A stretch of 64,000 nucleotides of DNA from Triplophysa rosa (Eukaryota; Chordata; Actinopteri; Cypriniformes; Nemacheilidae), in the NCBI RefSeq assembly GCF_024868665.1, contig NC_079900.1, positions 1 to 64,000 of the forward strand, in the 5' to 3' direction. Within the stretch, counting starts at the first letter, position 1; each line of letters opens with the position of its first letter. Of the stretch, positions 8,622 to 23,600 are shown piece after piece. The notes beneath the pieces are model-generated. The model searched no databases and was not told the origin of the DNA. It saw only the letters and a list, made by a program, of their open reading frames with translations. The translations under genes and the position numbers were made by a program.

Positions 8622-11600
8622 GTAAGTAAACACAGAAATTGAAAATAAATAAAATTAGTATTATATGTGCTATTTGTTAAAAGATATATTTTACTGAATG
8701 ATTCAACTCAACTCAGATTTTATTTATAGTCCTTTTTACAATTTTCATTTTTTCAAAGCAGCTGTACATGAAAACATGTTAATACATAACATTTATAAAA
8801 TAGAAATGGATTCAAGAGCCAAGTGAATAGATAGACTCTCATTCACACAAGACACACAAAATATACAGTACACTCACATGAGGCAGAAGGACACACGCAC
8901 ACACACTCACACAGCACACACGAAAAACAGGCACACACTCAGTGAACACAAACAGTCGCATACAGAAACACACACATGTATGGACACACAACCCATAAGC
9001 TTGCCCTTACACACAGAACATAACATACACGCACTGACACATACACTAACAAACAGCAAAACACACACACATGCACAATGACACACGCAAGCACGCACGC
9101 ACGCACACACACACACAGATAAAGACAGAAGATAAAAGAAGATAAACACATGTAATATATACAGGTACATCTAAAAAAAATTGAATATCATGAAATAGGT
9201 CAATATTTTTTGTCACTCAATGCAGTAAATGAAACGCATATATTATATAGATTCATAACACAGAGCGAAATATTTTAAGCCTTTATTTCTTGAAATTTTT
9301 ATGATTATGGCTAACAGATAATGAAAACCCAAAATTCAGTGTCTCAGAAAATTAGAATATTACATAAGATCAATAAAAAAAGGATATTTTGAACAGAAAT
9401 GTCAGGCCGGCGCGAGACTCTAAGCGACACTGAGAATCGGATGAATGAGTGTAATTTAGAATGACCCAAATTTCATGATTATTGTCACACGTAAAAATCA
9501 AATACAAATAATTTCATTTGACAAGGTTTTCCTTTTTATCTTTTGGAGTCAGATAAGATTGCGCAATGTTAAAATAATGATAACAATAACGACCCAGACT
9601 GCTGGAAAGAGAACGCGGGCATGCCTTCGTTGTTCTTCTTCTCACACATTTTTCACCACCTTACACCTTGGATGTTCTAAGTAAACTAAAAAAAATCAGA
9701 CATCCTTTTATTAAAAAAAATCATAAATATAGCACCTTTACGTCCTATGTTGTCTTTCTCAGTGGCTGAGAGCTTGATAAATTATTTTGTTTTTTCACTA
9801 GTTTTAATTTACTAGTGGCTTTTAAATCTCTTCTTAAAACATTCATTTTGTATTTGCATAATTACTATATCCATAATTACTATATCCATAGGGTGTTGTT
9901 ATTGTGTTGTTCCCTTTCTGTCGGTCTCTCGACGTTGTGTCGAACCGACAGATGGGGTTCGCTCTTGAGAACCTATCAACTTCTGACTAACTTAGAAAAG
10001 GTCAATGAAATTGGCGAATGAAATTTGCATGCCGGACTCCGCCCCGGATATCCGGGTATAAAAGGAGACAGCGTGCTGCATTCATTCACCTTTTGTTCTT
10101 CGGAGCCTTCGATCTTATGACTTATATTGCTGGAATCTTACGACGTGGTGCAGCGGATTGTCCCTTCTCGTCAGTGACTTCCCCTGGGCGTCTCAGCAGT
10201 ACCAGAGGTGTTTTCTAAAAGAGCTAATTTCTTCAGCGCGGCATGTCCCGCTGTTCTCGTGGGTGCAACACTCTCATCGAGGAGGGGGACGGACACAATG
10301 TCTACCTCAAGTGCTTGGGTGTCCGGCACGCCTTCGTGGATACGTCCTGCCCTCACTGCGGGCGGATGGCGATCCAGACGTTGCGGTCACGGGGTCCAGA
10401 CGTTGCAGTCACGGGGGCTGTGTTCTTTATGGACCCAGCCACCACCTCGTCTGCTTCCCGTTCCGTGACAGCAGCGGCTACGGCCCTGCTGTCCACTATG
10501 GTGAGCAGCGAGGATGATATGGGGATTACCATGAGCGTTAATCCATCAGACACAGACTCGCGGACCGTTCGCGCCCCTTCTCGTTCATCTGACCATTCCC
10601 CAAGAGACGGTCCCACCCCGTCTTGTTCCTCAGCCACGTAAACGGTGCGTGATGATGATGAGATGTCCCTTGCAGCATCAGAGGGCGACTTACTGGCATC
10701 CGACCCCGACGATTCCTCGGAACTTCCTCCCTCGGTGCCATTTTCCCCGGAAGTGCATGAGGAAGTTTAGTAAGACCTGGAATGCCCCCTTCTCGGTGCA
10801 TTGCCATCAAACTAGCTCCGTCGCCCTTACTTCCCTCGATGGTGGGGCAGCTAGGGGCTATGCCGACGGGCCCCAGGTGGAGCGTGCCGTCGCGGTGCAT
10901 TTATGCCCGCAGACAGTGGCCACCTGGAGAGATCGGCCTAGACTCCCGGCCAAAGCATGTAAGTTTTCGGCATCTCTGGTGTCGAAGGCTTACACTGCTG
11001 CGGGCCCAGATGCCTCCTCTCTCCACGCCATGGCCATCCTGCAGGTCCACCAGGCCAAGGCATTGAAAGAGCTCCACGAGTTTAAGACCGACCCAGGGTT
11101 GATGCAGGAACTCCGCACCGCCACCAACCTCGCCCTACTGGTGACGAAGGTGACGGCGTGGGCCCTGTGTCAGACGACGTCCACACTAGTGGTCCAGGAG
11201 AGGCACCTCTGGCTTAACCTTGCACAGATGCGTGACGCTGAGAAAGTTCGCTTTCTGGACGCACCCATCTTGCAAGGGGGGGTGTTTGGCGATACTGCAC
11301 ACTTCCCAGCAGCCCTCAGCACTCTCAGTTCGACAGTGCGCTGAGCTGCATCATCGGCGGGCAGGTAAGTCAGCAGAGCCGATCTCCTCCCTGGGGGCCA
11401 CCCCACGGCGAGGGATCCGTACGGCTAGCCATCGAACCACCCCCCTGGGGATTGATGAAGCAGATCGAACCCCTAGTCCCCCTGTCTCGGTCCCTGGGAG
11501 CCTGGCTAGAGCTTCCCAGACCGTCACGGTGGCTAGGGAGGGCGATCCGTCTCGGCCATGTGATCCAATTCGCCAGATGCCCGCACAAGTTTCGGGACAT

Positions 11601-14600
11601 CCTCTCCACCTCCGTGCGAGAAAGATGCTCGCGTGCTTTGGGACGAGGTCGCCACCCTTCTGGCGAAGGAAGCGATCGAGCTCGTCCCTCCAGCCGAGAT
11701 GTTCTGTGGGTTTTACAGCCGGTACTTCATCGTCCCGAAGAAAGGCGGGGGGTTGCGCCCCATTCTAGATCTGCATATCCTGAACAGGCACCTACACAAG
11801 CTGCCGTTCAGGTTGCTAACGCAGAAGCACATCCTGATGTCTATCAGATGTCATGATTGGTTCATGGCAATCGACCTGAAGGACGCGTACTTTCATGTCT
11901 CGATTCTTCCTCGTCATCGACCGTTCCTGCGGTTCGCTTTCTAGGGGCGGGCATATCAGTACAGGATCCTCCCCTTCGGTCTGTCCCTGTCCCCACGAGT
12001 CTTCACGAAGGTTGTGGAAGCCACCCTCGCTACCCTCAGGGAGAAGGGCATGCGTATACTCAACTATCTCGACGACTGGCTCATCTTGGCACACTCGCGA
12101 GATCTGTTGTGTACACACAGGGACCTGGTGCTTCGGCAACTAGATCGTTTGGGATTACAGGTCAACCAGGAAAAGAGCAAGCTCTCCCCCCGCGCAGAGC
12201 ATCTTTTTTCTTGGCATGGAACTCGACTCTGTCTCCATGACAGCGTGGCTGACTACCAAGTGCGCACAGTCAGTGCTGAACTGCTTGAACCTTTTCAAGC
12301 GGCAGTCAGCGGTCCGCCTGAAACTGTTTCAGAGGCTCCTGAGGCACATGGCGTCCTCGGCAGGGGTGATCCCCCTCGGGTTGATGCACATGAGACCGCT
12401 CCAGCACTGGCTACAGAGTCAGGTTCCCTGGAGAGCATGGCACACCGGCAGCAGGCGTATTGTCATCACGCCTCTCTGCCAATGCACCCTATCCCCCTGG
12501 TCTTCAATGACGTTTTTACAGACGGGGTCCCCCTTGGGCAGGTTTCGAGGCGTGTCGTGGTGACGACAGACGCCTCCCTGCAGGGTTGGGGTGCCGTGTG
12601 CAACGGGCACGCAGTGTCAGGTCGATGGATGGGCCCCGCCTGTGTTGGCATATCAACTGCCTAGAGTTGTTGGCTGTGCTACGTGCACTGAAGAGGCTGC
12701 AACCTCTCGTGCAGGGCAAGCACATGCTGGTCCGGTCAGGCAGCACAACTGCCGTGGGTTATATCAACCACCAGGGTGGCATTCGCTCATGACAGTTAAC
12801 ACAACTCGCCCGACGCCTCCTCCTGTGGAGTCAACAGGTGACGAAGTCCACACACATACCGGGCGACCTGAACCAGACAGCCAATGCACTCTCTCGTCAG
12901 TCGACGCCTTGCGGAGAGTGGCGACTCCACCCCCGCGCAGTCCAGCTCATTTGGGTGCAGTTCGGGCAGGCACAGGCTAACCTGTTCGCCTCCCTGGACA
13001 CCACCCATTGACCGCTATGGTTCGCCCTGTCTGATGCCACCTAGGCACGGATGCCCTAGCGCACAGCTGGCCGCAGGACAAGTGGAAGTACGCCTTCCCC
13101 CCAGTGATCCTCATTGCACAGGTCCTGTGCAAGGTCAGGGAAGAGCAGCATCAAGTACTACTAATTGCGCCGTACTGGCCCACCCGGACTTGGTTGTCGG
13201 AGCTAATGCTCCTGACAACAACCCCTGGCCGATTCCCCTGACGAAGGACCTTCTTTCACAGGGGAAGGGCACGTTGTGGCATCCGAGACCAGGCCTCTGG
13301 AACCTACATGTCTGGCTCCTGGACGGGACAAGGAAATCCTGAGTGGCCTATCTTCTGCGGTGGTTGAGACCATCACTCAGGCAAGGGCCCCCGCCACTTG
13401 GCGGCTGTACGCCTTTAAGTGGCACCTCTTCTCGTCCTGGTGCTCTTCTCGAGGAGAAGACCCACAGAGTTGCTCGATCGGGAACGTGCTGTCCTTCCTT
13501 CAAGAGAGACTTGAGGGTAATCTCTGCTCTTCCACACTAAAAGTGTATGTAGCCCCCATTGCCGCTCATCACGAACCAGTCGCTGGTAAGTCTCTGGGAC
13601 AGCACGACCTGATCATTAGGTTCCTAAGGGGCGCGAGAAGGCTGAATCCGCCTCTTCCGCGCTCTGTACCCTCTTGGGACCACGATGTGGTCCTGGCGGG
13701 CCTCCAGAGGCCCCCTTTCGAGCCCCTGAGAGATGTCGCTCTTTCTCATCTTACGATGAACGATGAAGATGGCTCTCCTGGTGGTGCTCGCCTCAATCAA
13801 GAGGGTAGGGGACCTACAAGCATTCTCCTTGTTCACGGATTGCCTAGAGTTCGGGCCTGGAGACTCATGTTATCCTGAGACCCCGGCCCGGCTATGTGCC
13901 CGAAGTTCCCACCACTCCCTTTCGGGACCAGGTGGTGAACTTACAGGAGCTCCCTACCGGGGAGGAAGACCCAACCCCATCCGTTTTGTGTCCAGTACGT
14001 GCGATGCACCTCTACTTGGACCGCACGCAGAGCTTCAGGAGCTCTGAACAGCTCTTTGTCTGTTTTGGAGGTCAGCAGAAGGGGAGTGCTGTCTCCAAAC
14101 AGAGATTGGCGAACTGGATTGTGGACGCCGTCGCCATGGCTTACCGGTCCCAAAATCGCCCGTGCCCGCTGGCAGTGAGGGCACACTCCACCCGGCATCT
14201 GCAGAGTGCTACGCCCAATACCTTCGCGAGGTTCTACAGCCTCCGCGTGGAACCTGTGTCAGCTTGAGTCTTGCATGGTACCAACAGGTAAGACCGGTGA
14301 CCGCTAGGGCGTACGCCTGCGAAAGCACCTTCCCCCCTCCTATGTGGGTCAGTGTGCTATTTCCGCCTCCCTTCTTCCCCCACCGGGCGAAGAATAGGCA
14401 TTCCATCCATCACTAAGCACCTCCTGGTGACAGGCTGGGCGGAGCAGCCCTGTCTCCTTAGGCCGGGTATCACCTGAGTTATCTAGCGCATAGCTCTAAC
14501 CGGACCTAGTGCCCCACACGAAGTAACCCCCCCCAACAGGGTGGTTCCGTCTGATGTGTCCTCATGATCTGGTTCCCATCTTGGTAACCCATGACCTCCC

Positions 14601-17600
14601 CTAGGTTGGCCTCCACCTCGCGGTGAGCCTCCCCTGCCGGCGAGACCATGTTGGTGTCTCCACTAAACTCGTCACTACGGTAGGAAGTGGTCTCTGTAGC
14701 GCGTTTCCTCAGTGAGTAAATAGCGCTTCCCAGTGGCCCTTACGGTGCCGGATGGCTTCTCGCTGTTAGAAAAACAAGGCTCCGCCTGTGACGGCTGGTG
14801 GCAGGGGCTTCCCACCTTTCCAAAGCTCTGGGACCCCCTACCCTTGCACTGGATGGTTACAATTTCGCGCTAGAGCTCACGTCTGACATGCCCAGGCCAG
14901 TCAGCGTCGCTTCGCTAGAGATTGTGATGCGGCACATCCTGTGGCGTTTTCAATAGGAACCCCATCTGTCGGTTCGACACAACGTCGAGAGACCGACAGA
15001 AAGGGAATGTCCCGGTTACGTTGTAACACCTCATCTCTTTAAATCTGTTACTCTGAGGGGTTCAACAGATTTCTGACATGTACTGATAAAATACTCTTCA
15101 CAACACAAATCACTTTTGTTTTCTATATTATTCCTCCTCCCCAAGTTTCTATATATATATATACAGCCACAAGTGCAATAAACCCAACCAATAATGTCCA
15201 GTTTATTTATGTCCTTTGTGTTTCAACTGTGACAATGAGGTGAGATAAACTTATCATTCCATGATCAGCTGAAGTCCAAGAACAGAAGAGTGATGAGACA
15301 ATGTTCATAGGTATTTGAGTACGATGCAATGTTATTAAATCCTTTAAAGAGCAGAGGTGTTTGAGTACGATGCAATGCTATTAAATCCACAGCGTCATTA
15401 GCTTTCGGTGTTCCACTCTGCACTTTGTGCTCCGTCAGACGAATCCCCACGCGGTAGTTTCACTAGAGGCCTAAACAGTCATCGTTGCTAATCTGCCTCG
15501 TATCCAGCAGTGATTTACGATGAATCCAATCAATTGTACACGAAGAACGAATCATATGAACAATACAACAGGGATGACATAGGCACATATAAAGTCCTTG
15601 GGATGAGCAGCAACTCGATGAGTTCTCAACCAAACACTTTCAAAGAGAAGGATGGTAGCACAAGTTCAACCACATGGTTTCCCTCTACCAAACAAACTCA
15701 CTTACTCTATGGTGATCGAGCTTATATACCCGGTTACCTCCAGGCAGTAGCGCCCTCAAGCTGCTCCTAGAGGTACTACATGTGACCAAAACACATTACA
15801 CTAAGAAGTCACCAAAATAGAGGAACTAAAGTATAAAAATAAAACCAAGTAACGTTTTGTCCGTTACATACCCCTCCCTTTGGTGTCATGACACATGACA
15901 AATTTTTAAGTTTTGAGTATGGTAACTGTCAATCTGGGTAGGATCAGACAACATTGACACTTGATAATTTACTGGACCTAGCTTTTTGACTACTCTAGCT
16001 GGTCCTCGCCATTTTGGGGAAATGTTTGCATGAAATCATCATCTGCACGAGATAGAGGATGAGTACGCACCCAAACTGTATCACCCTCCTGGAAGTCTTG
16101 GGTTCTTCTCTTGAGGTTGTAATACCTTTTCTGTTTAGTTTGTGCTTTCTCAACATTTTCTCTTACAGTTTCGTACAGTATTTTCTGGCGATCAATGATA
16201 GCTGTAGCTGGGTTGATCTGGATTGGGAGGATTCTGTAGAGCTCTTTGTAGTGGTCCTTTCAGCTGGCGTCCAGTGGCTATTTCAGCGGGTGAAATCCTG
16301 TGCTTTCATGCCACGCTGTGTTCAAAGCAAATCTGAATTCACAGACCCACTGATCCCAAGTACGATGATTATTGTCAACATAGGAGGCAATCATGGTTTT
16401 TAGATTTCGATTAATGCGTTCAGTCAGGTTTGATTGTGGATGATAGGTAGTTGTGAGTTTTTGAGTTACCTGCCACTGCTTGCATAACTGCTCCAGCAGA
16501 TTCGAAGTGAATTGAGCACCTCTATCAGAAACCAAGAAGGCTGGAGTTCCCCACCTCGTGAATATCTCTTCAATGAGGATACGAACGATGGAGGTAGATT
16601 TGGCTGATCTCATGGGGAAAACCTCTACCCACTTAGAAAAACAATCTACCACAACTAGAAGATACTCATTTTGACGAGTACTCCGTGGGAACGGTCCCAT
16701 AATGTCAATGCCGAGCATGTATCCAGGCTCAACGACAGGTACGCTTTGCAGACCTCCTGCTGGCTTCAGATTTGTTGGCATTTTTCACAGTGTTTGCAGT
16801 GTTGCCATACGTCTGTACGTATGGAAGGCCAATAAGCAAATTCTAGAAGTCTCATTAAAGTTTTAAATTTGCCTAAATGTCGACTGAGGGGGCTGTCATG
16901 GGTATAAGTTAAAAATACCTCCCTCAAGCTAGCAGTTACCACCATCTGGAATCTTTGACCTCCTTTTGGGACTGCACTGTAAAAAGTAATAAGTTGAGTT
17001 TACTTAGAAAACCTGTGGAAACTGATTACCTCAGAATTTTCAAGTAAATTAATTTATCATTTCTGAGTTGTAGAAGCTACAACATGTTTGTATAGTTAAC
17101 TTATGCATTTGCAGAAACAACTTTAAACCTTAAGTTATGGCAACTTAGTATATTAAGTTCAGCTGACTTAAAGATTTGAGTTGGGATTAATACAGATAAC
17201 TCAAATAAAACAGTTAATTTAACACGCCTGCTAGTTCACATTACTAGAAAAATGTTTGGAAACTGATTACCTTAAATTTCTCAAGCAAGTTGTACTCAAA
17301 ACTCTAAGTTGTTAATACAAAGACAGACAACAGATTGTTTGTAAAACAACAGGGTCATTTATTTGTATAAAACCATGTTATTTCAAGTCCTTACTTGACG
17401 CAAGACATATCAACAAAAATGCATATACAGTACTGCACTGCAAAAAAGATCAGTGTCCCCTTTTCACATATATAACTTTTTTTTAAAGATGTAAAATGCA
17501 TAATTGGAGAACACTTGAGACTCTATTTAGTTTAGTACAGTTTGATCTCTTTCTCAGAAAAAAAATATGTTTTTAAAATTGACATTAAGCAAACTGTAAA

Positions 17601-20600
17601 TTTCCCAACAAGAAACAAAATATTTCCAGTGCACTCTGGAAAGAAAAAAAAATCAATGTAAAATGCAGAATTGGGGAACATTGAAGACTTTTAAGTCTTT
17701 AAGTACAGAACAAGTTTTTGTTCTCTTTCTTAAACATCAAAAAACGATATTCTAAAATGTTACCTATTCTAAAACAAACCACATAACATTAAGCAAGTTT
17801 ACCATTAACATTAAAGTGATAGTTTACCCATCAATGAAAATTTTGTCATCATTTACTCAGATTGTTCCAAACCTGTATAAATTTCGTTGTTCTGATGAAC
17901 ACAGAGAAAGATATTTGAAAGAATGTAAGTAACTAAACAAATCTCACCCCCCATTTACTGCCACAGTAGGGAAAATTAACACTATAGGAGTCAATGGGGG
18001 ATGTGATCTGCTCGGTTTCTGACATTCTTTCAAATATCTTGTTTTGTGTTAAGCAGAACAAAGTGTAAATGTATACATGTTTGGAACAATCTGAGTGTGA
18101 GTAAATGATGACAGAATTTTCATTTGTGGGTGAACTATCCCTTCAAGTAAGTTTTCCAACAGGAAACAAAATAACTTTTTCAGTGTCCCATTTTTAGAAC
18201 TTAACAATGGTCAATCATGAAAAATGGCAATGAAAATGCTCTATCGTGGCCCAGTTAAGTTACTGCATTAGAAGAGTTTTTAGGGATTGGATTTTGGGCT
18301 TCAGAGACTTGTGCCCAAGTGATAAAATCACCCTCTGGATGAAATCAAAGGTGTTCTTCAGTCCTGGAGGATACTCTAAATTTAGAGCATAAATGAGCCC
18401 AAATAGGGTGCACATGGCTTGGGGAAGATTTCCCAGGTCATCCATTACAATTGTACCTTCCAAAATGATGGCAGTGGATGTGGCATCAAGATGCAGTGAG
18501 TACGGAATGGTTTCACAGTCCTCAGGGATCACTGTCAATACGCCGATTGAAATGCTGGACAATCCTTCTTCATCATCACTGTCCTAAAAACAACATAAAA
18601 ATAAAGTCAAACTAATTATCATTATATATTTCAAAATAACATATCGTTGCTGTCTGACAGAATTTTTTTTGGTCCTTTTTCTCTTAAATGTATTTTACTT
18701 TCTTGCCTCCTTTTGACTTCTTCCTTTCACCTCAGTAGTGTCTTTATTCTTCTGTCTAAATTTCTAGCCTCATTCCCTCTTTTCAAAACAGACAAAACTA
18801 CTTACGAAACATGTCTTGTAAAAATCAGTAGGGTCCTCTCCGAGGAGGAGTGGGAGGCCGTAAAGAACTGCTGTTCGCTTTCCAATGATGTCAGATTTCT
18901 GGAAAATGATTTAAAGTAAAGTTTAATAGCACTAACGCAACACAGCAAACAACACCTGCCAAAACAAAGAACTGGGGTGTGTCTGGGAAGCTTACATTAT
19001 TTTAAACCTGTTGAAGAATCTTCTGAAGTTTACAGCCAATGTCTCCACCTTTGGCCTTGAAGATATCAAGGAAACGTTGAATGAAAAGGTCCAGTTCTTG
19101 AAAGAATTCGGTATGCAGGTTTTTTCCAGATATACGGCTGAACTCCGCCAGAACCTAAAAAAATTAAATTAAGCAATCACTTTTCACTGAAATGTGCAAG
19201 TACGGATCAAACATCACACTTTTTATCAACCAAAAGTGATTACAAATGAAAAAAGAATAAAAACATTATTATAGAAAAAGTTAACATAATATGAGCCCAT
19301 AAGAAATATTTACTGACCTGATTCTCCGTAAAGAGTGCTGGCCACCGTTTCACTGTTTCCTTTACAGCTGGTTCCCTCTCTATCAGTTCTTTTCTACGTA
19401 ATGCGAATGTAGAATTCATGTTCTGGGCTATCAGCGCAGCAATAGGACGTAGTTTCTTTATTTCGTCAACCATCTCTTTCCTTTTGGACTCCATGCTAGT
19501 TTCATCTTCACCTTCAGGAAAATTAGGTAGAAAATTTATTTCATACCTCTTTGGTTTTTTAATGTTTCTCGGAGGCTGTTGTCCTCTTCTTTTCCCAGCA
19601 TTTATGGATACGTCCAAACACCCAGCACGTCGCAGTTTTGAGCGATAATTACCCATTTTCCACCTGAGGCTATCATACCACCCATTACAACCCTTAGAGG
19701 AGCCAGGCTGGGTAAGGCAGGGATGTGTTTTTATCAGAGCAGCAGCAACATCCTCAAAATTATCCTTATCTGGGTAGGCTTTGAAACTGTATATTGTCTC
19801 AGAGAGTTTGACTAGGATCTCATGCTTCAACTCTCCAGACACTTGTAGATATGTCTGATCTCGCATGTACTGTAGATTTCCCTGACGTAACCTATATTCT
19901 ACGTCAACAGGAAAAGTAGGGATCTCAAAAGGTTCTGGCCACGCAGTCCGTTTAACCTGGCTTGAAGGACCATCTGAAGCTGTAGAGAGGATTTCGGAAT
20001 CAGCTGTGCTAGGTGTTGGTGTCATCACAAGAGAGACAATCTTCAGTGTAGACTTATCTGGCAAGTCAGCAATGTCAGTGAGATTCACAAGGGAATTATT
20101 GAAGTCAGGATCCTCAAATTGAAGTGAGAACTTGTACGGAAGTCCCAGCTTCTCTTCAAGTTGTTCCAATAGTGAGTCAATTGTCTGTGGTTTCACAGGA
20201 AGTGTGATTTTTCTGATGTCATTTTCATGAACAATCACTCTGAGTATGGTCCTTGTCTCCATATTTGGTCCCTCTACAAATAAAAAAATTGAGGTTAAAG
20301 AACTGAGTTTTCCAAAGTTAAAGTGACAGTTCACCCCCCAAAAGAAGTCTTATTTACTCTCCTTTGTGTCATTCAAAACCCATTCTTTGAAAAATGATTT
20401 TTTTTCTAAAATAAAAATGTAACACTTATCCTTGTTTAAAAAGACTTTAAAAGAACACAAAGCAATTAATGAACTTAAAATAAACTTACTTGTGCAATAT
20501 AATCCAAGTGCAAATGAATGGGTTTGTCGAGAAATACATGTCAATATAATCCATTACAAAATCTCAGACAAATTATAATTTGGATCTCCTGTGTACATCG

Positions 20601-23600
20601 AAGCAGCCATTTGCACAAGAGAGTATGCAGGATGAAACAAACGTTACGAAAATAATGAATGACATTTTAATTTATTTCTCAACAAACCCAATGATCTACA
20701 ATCACAATACTTGTTGAATGAAACAATTAAATTATGCTTCTGTGTCCCCCTGAAAGTTGAGGGCAATGCCTGCTACTTTCTGACATAGTACAGGACATTT
20801 TTCAAAATAAGCTTTTTTGTGTTTCAAATTAAAACGAAAGAGAGTAAATCATGACAGTTTGCAAAATTTCGAAATTCACGTGTCACCCATTCAGCATAAG
20901 ATATAATGTTTCAATGTAACGTAGGTCTTGCCCCTAAGTGTGTAGACTGGCAAAGGAAATGGGTCATTCAGATCTGAGGGTTTGGTAACTGACAGCAAGA
21001 GCACATGACTGCACAGTTCAAAAGCACGTAGGTGCTCAATGTACCAACATGTCAGATCTCTACATACAAACAGAACATCACTGTTGATGACAAGAATTTT
21101 GAAAATCTGTTTGAAATCAGGTAGTTCTGAACAAGTACCAACAGAAACAACCATATCTGAACTATACTGGATTCCATCAATGGTCACAGATGATGCTGAG
21201 AGGACAGTGTTCTGTACTGCATATGTCTGTCTCAGGAATTCCTGAATATTCTCAGAGAAAGTTGAAATCAAAGTACCCATCACCTTCTCTGTCTGGATGG
21301 ATGGCTTGAAAAAGGATGGGGAGTCAACATAGTAAGCCATCAGTCTTTGATGCCGGACAGACAGAGTTTGTGTAACATTTTTGAAGTTTTTGGTGTTGCG
21401 AATTACCTGCTTGAAGAATTTATGTTTACCCTCAAAGCGCATTGTCCACACATCTCTTAGTGGTCCATACATTCTTATGAGCTGTGGATAGTGCTCAATG
21501 TAGTGGTGCTTAGGGCGCAATGTGAAATGAGGAAACACTGATAAAAGTAAATGTCTGTGTTCTGCAATCTTTGCAGCAAGGAAATCAAGAGAATCCTCAA
21601 TGAACTTGAATGCCACAGCCATTTCTAAAATATCTTTCAGAAGCAACAAAATTTCCCATGTTTGATCATTTTCAGGTATGTCAAAGCCAATCATGAGGGG
21701 CAGAAGTCTAATTAGTGCCCAGTTTTCGTGGGCGTTAACACCAATGGTACCTCTAGAGGCAAATGTGGCTGGGATGACCTGAGGCTGATTAACTTTGTCT
21801 GAGAATTTGTAAGGAAACTCCTTAATAGCTTGATTCAAGGATTCAAAAGAAATTAATTTTCTCAAGACCAAATCCTTAATGCACAATGAAATCTCAATGA
21901 GGATGACACCCTCCATAAGATCGTGCATTAGGTCAGGTGGAAAACCACCAACTGTGTGAAAGTGTTCCAATCTTTCACTTAAAACACAGCCATCTTTCAC
22001 ACCATACTGCTTTACCAAATGTGGATCATTAAACACTTCAGCCACTTGCCTGTCATGCTCCTGCTTGGTTCTTGGTTCGAATGTTCCTAGATGGACCCCC
22101 TTCTCCTGGATTTCACTTCTCTTAGCAAGGCAGAACCGACATGAATGCTCAACAGTAAAACTCTCCTGTAAACCAGCCAAAGAATGAGCACCTAGATTAT
22201 CAGATGAAACAAAAAGCACAGTTCCTTTCACACAGTCTCCTAACTGTTCAATGTACACACCATGCTTTTCAAGGGTTTCAAGGTCTTGAACAAGAGGGCG
22301 CAAGACATCTTTGTAACCATGTTGTTTCAATGTAGTAGCTCTGCATAAAACTGCTAACTGTATTGAATGGAGTGATGAACGATCCTTTGAGGGAAGATTG
22401 GCTATAACCCAGTACAAAGCAAACATTTTGTGTTTTTTTCGTGAGGTGCCAAGGGGATTGGCAACCTCAAATTCATCAACATAAAGACCAAGGGCAATCC
22501 TGAATGTCTCTGTGTTGAAAAAGTCATTTTCTTGATAGTGACTGCCATCTCTGTAAGTGTTAAATTCATTAACTGAGCGGTCATTACAAAGGACCTTATT
22601 TAGAATGTCAGTCCTGTTTAGAAGTTTTTGCAACATTTGCAGAACTGGTACATAAGAGACTGATTGAGAATCAAGACTGTACTCAATAGGCATGATGATC
22701 GGAAATTCACTTTGAAAATATGATGCTCTTCTGCTTGCTGTGGAAAGAGGCTCGCCAGCTTTGGTCATTGTCAAAATTGGGTTATTGTCCTTTGCTGCAT
22801 TGACAATTTTTCTCACTAATGAATCACAGTCACGTACTCCATGTTTAAGGAGAATTTGCTGAATAGCATGATAAACAAGTGGCTCTGACAGTAAGAAAAT
22901 CTGAGTTATTTGTTGCATTATTTCCTGTGCAGCTGAATCAGAAACATGAAAAATAGCCTGCATTTTAAGAAAGAGTGAGGCTAGATTATGCTCTAATTAA
23001 TGCTGCAAATCATCAAGATTTTCATTCTCTGCCTCATTTTCCTCCAAGTGTTCATCTACCAAATTAGGGAACAAAGGCTCTTCTGGTTGCACATTATCTA
23101 CACTGGGAGTAACATGCAAAAGAATATCAAACTTCAACTGCCTCTGATCAGGTGTTCTATGCTCTCTACATTTATGGACATTAAATGTAGAATAGACATT
23201 GCAATGAAAAGTGCAGTTTTTATAGGGACACTGCACCATTTCATGATTTTTGAGATGATGCCTTAAATGAGACACAAAAATTGATTCTGTGCAGGGCTCC
23301 TCAAAACTGCACAGTAGGCAGTGAAATATCAAAGGGGTGTCATCACATGGACTGGTTTTGCTACCATACAACTGATGTGAATGATTTTTCGTTAAATGCA
23401 CCCTAAGTGAATTAAATGATTTAAATGAGCACAGACAATCTGTGTGGAGACATGGAACGGGAGTAGTTCTAGTGTAGCCTCCATGTTTTAATCTGAAATG
23501 TTTCAACAGCAGAGCCCTCTTTTCACACGAAAACAAGCAGAATTTACACTTCCACTCCATGAGTTAAAGTCCTCCAAAGTAAAAGTGTTATATTATACAA

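Larger units (their letters stand above)
9910..15021 (+). mobile_element. DIRS-like retrotransposon, copy A (5' part)
   Basis: The left terminus TTCCCTTTCTGTCGGTCTCT... (9910-9960) is inverted at 14957-15006, giving ITRs of about 50 bp. A TATAAAAG promoter follows at 10057-10064. The body runs gag-like, RT, RNase H-like and tyrosine recombinase, the order of DIRS elements, which integrate by recombinase rather than integrase. Past the right ITR the sequence enters CCCGGTTACGT, where the Gypsy element at 15022 inserts. It resumes at 27320. Every coding region has frameshifts or stops. Confidence 0.88.

Noticed and set aside
8878..9170. Reading frames rich in Thr/His or Cys/Val
   Set aside because: Translations of an AC-rich minisatellite on both strands.
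10158..14416. Many extra reading frames on both strands across the DIRS copies
   Set aside because: GC-rich shadow frames; only those carrying RT, recombinase or gag-like motifs were kept.
20319..20895. A second foldback MITE around the accessory gene 5' end
   Set aside because: AAAGTGACAGTTCACC at the left and GGTGACACGTGAATTT (reverse complement) at the right are only loosely alike; no convincing arms.
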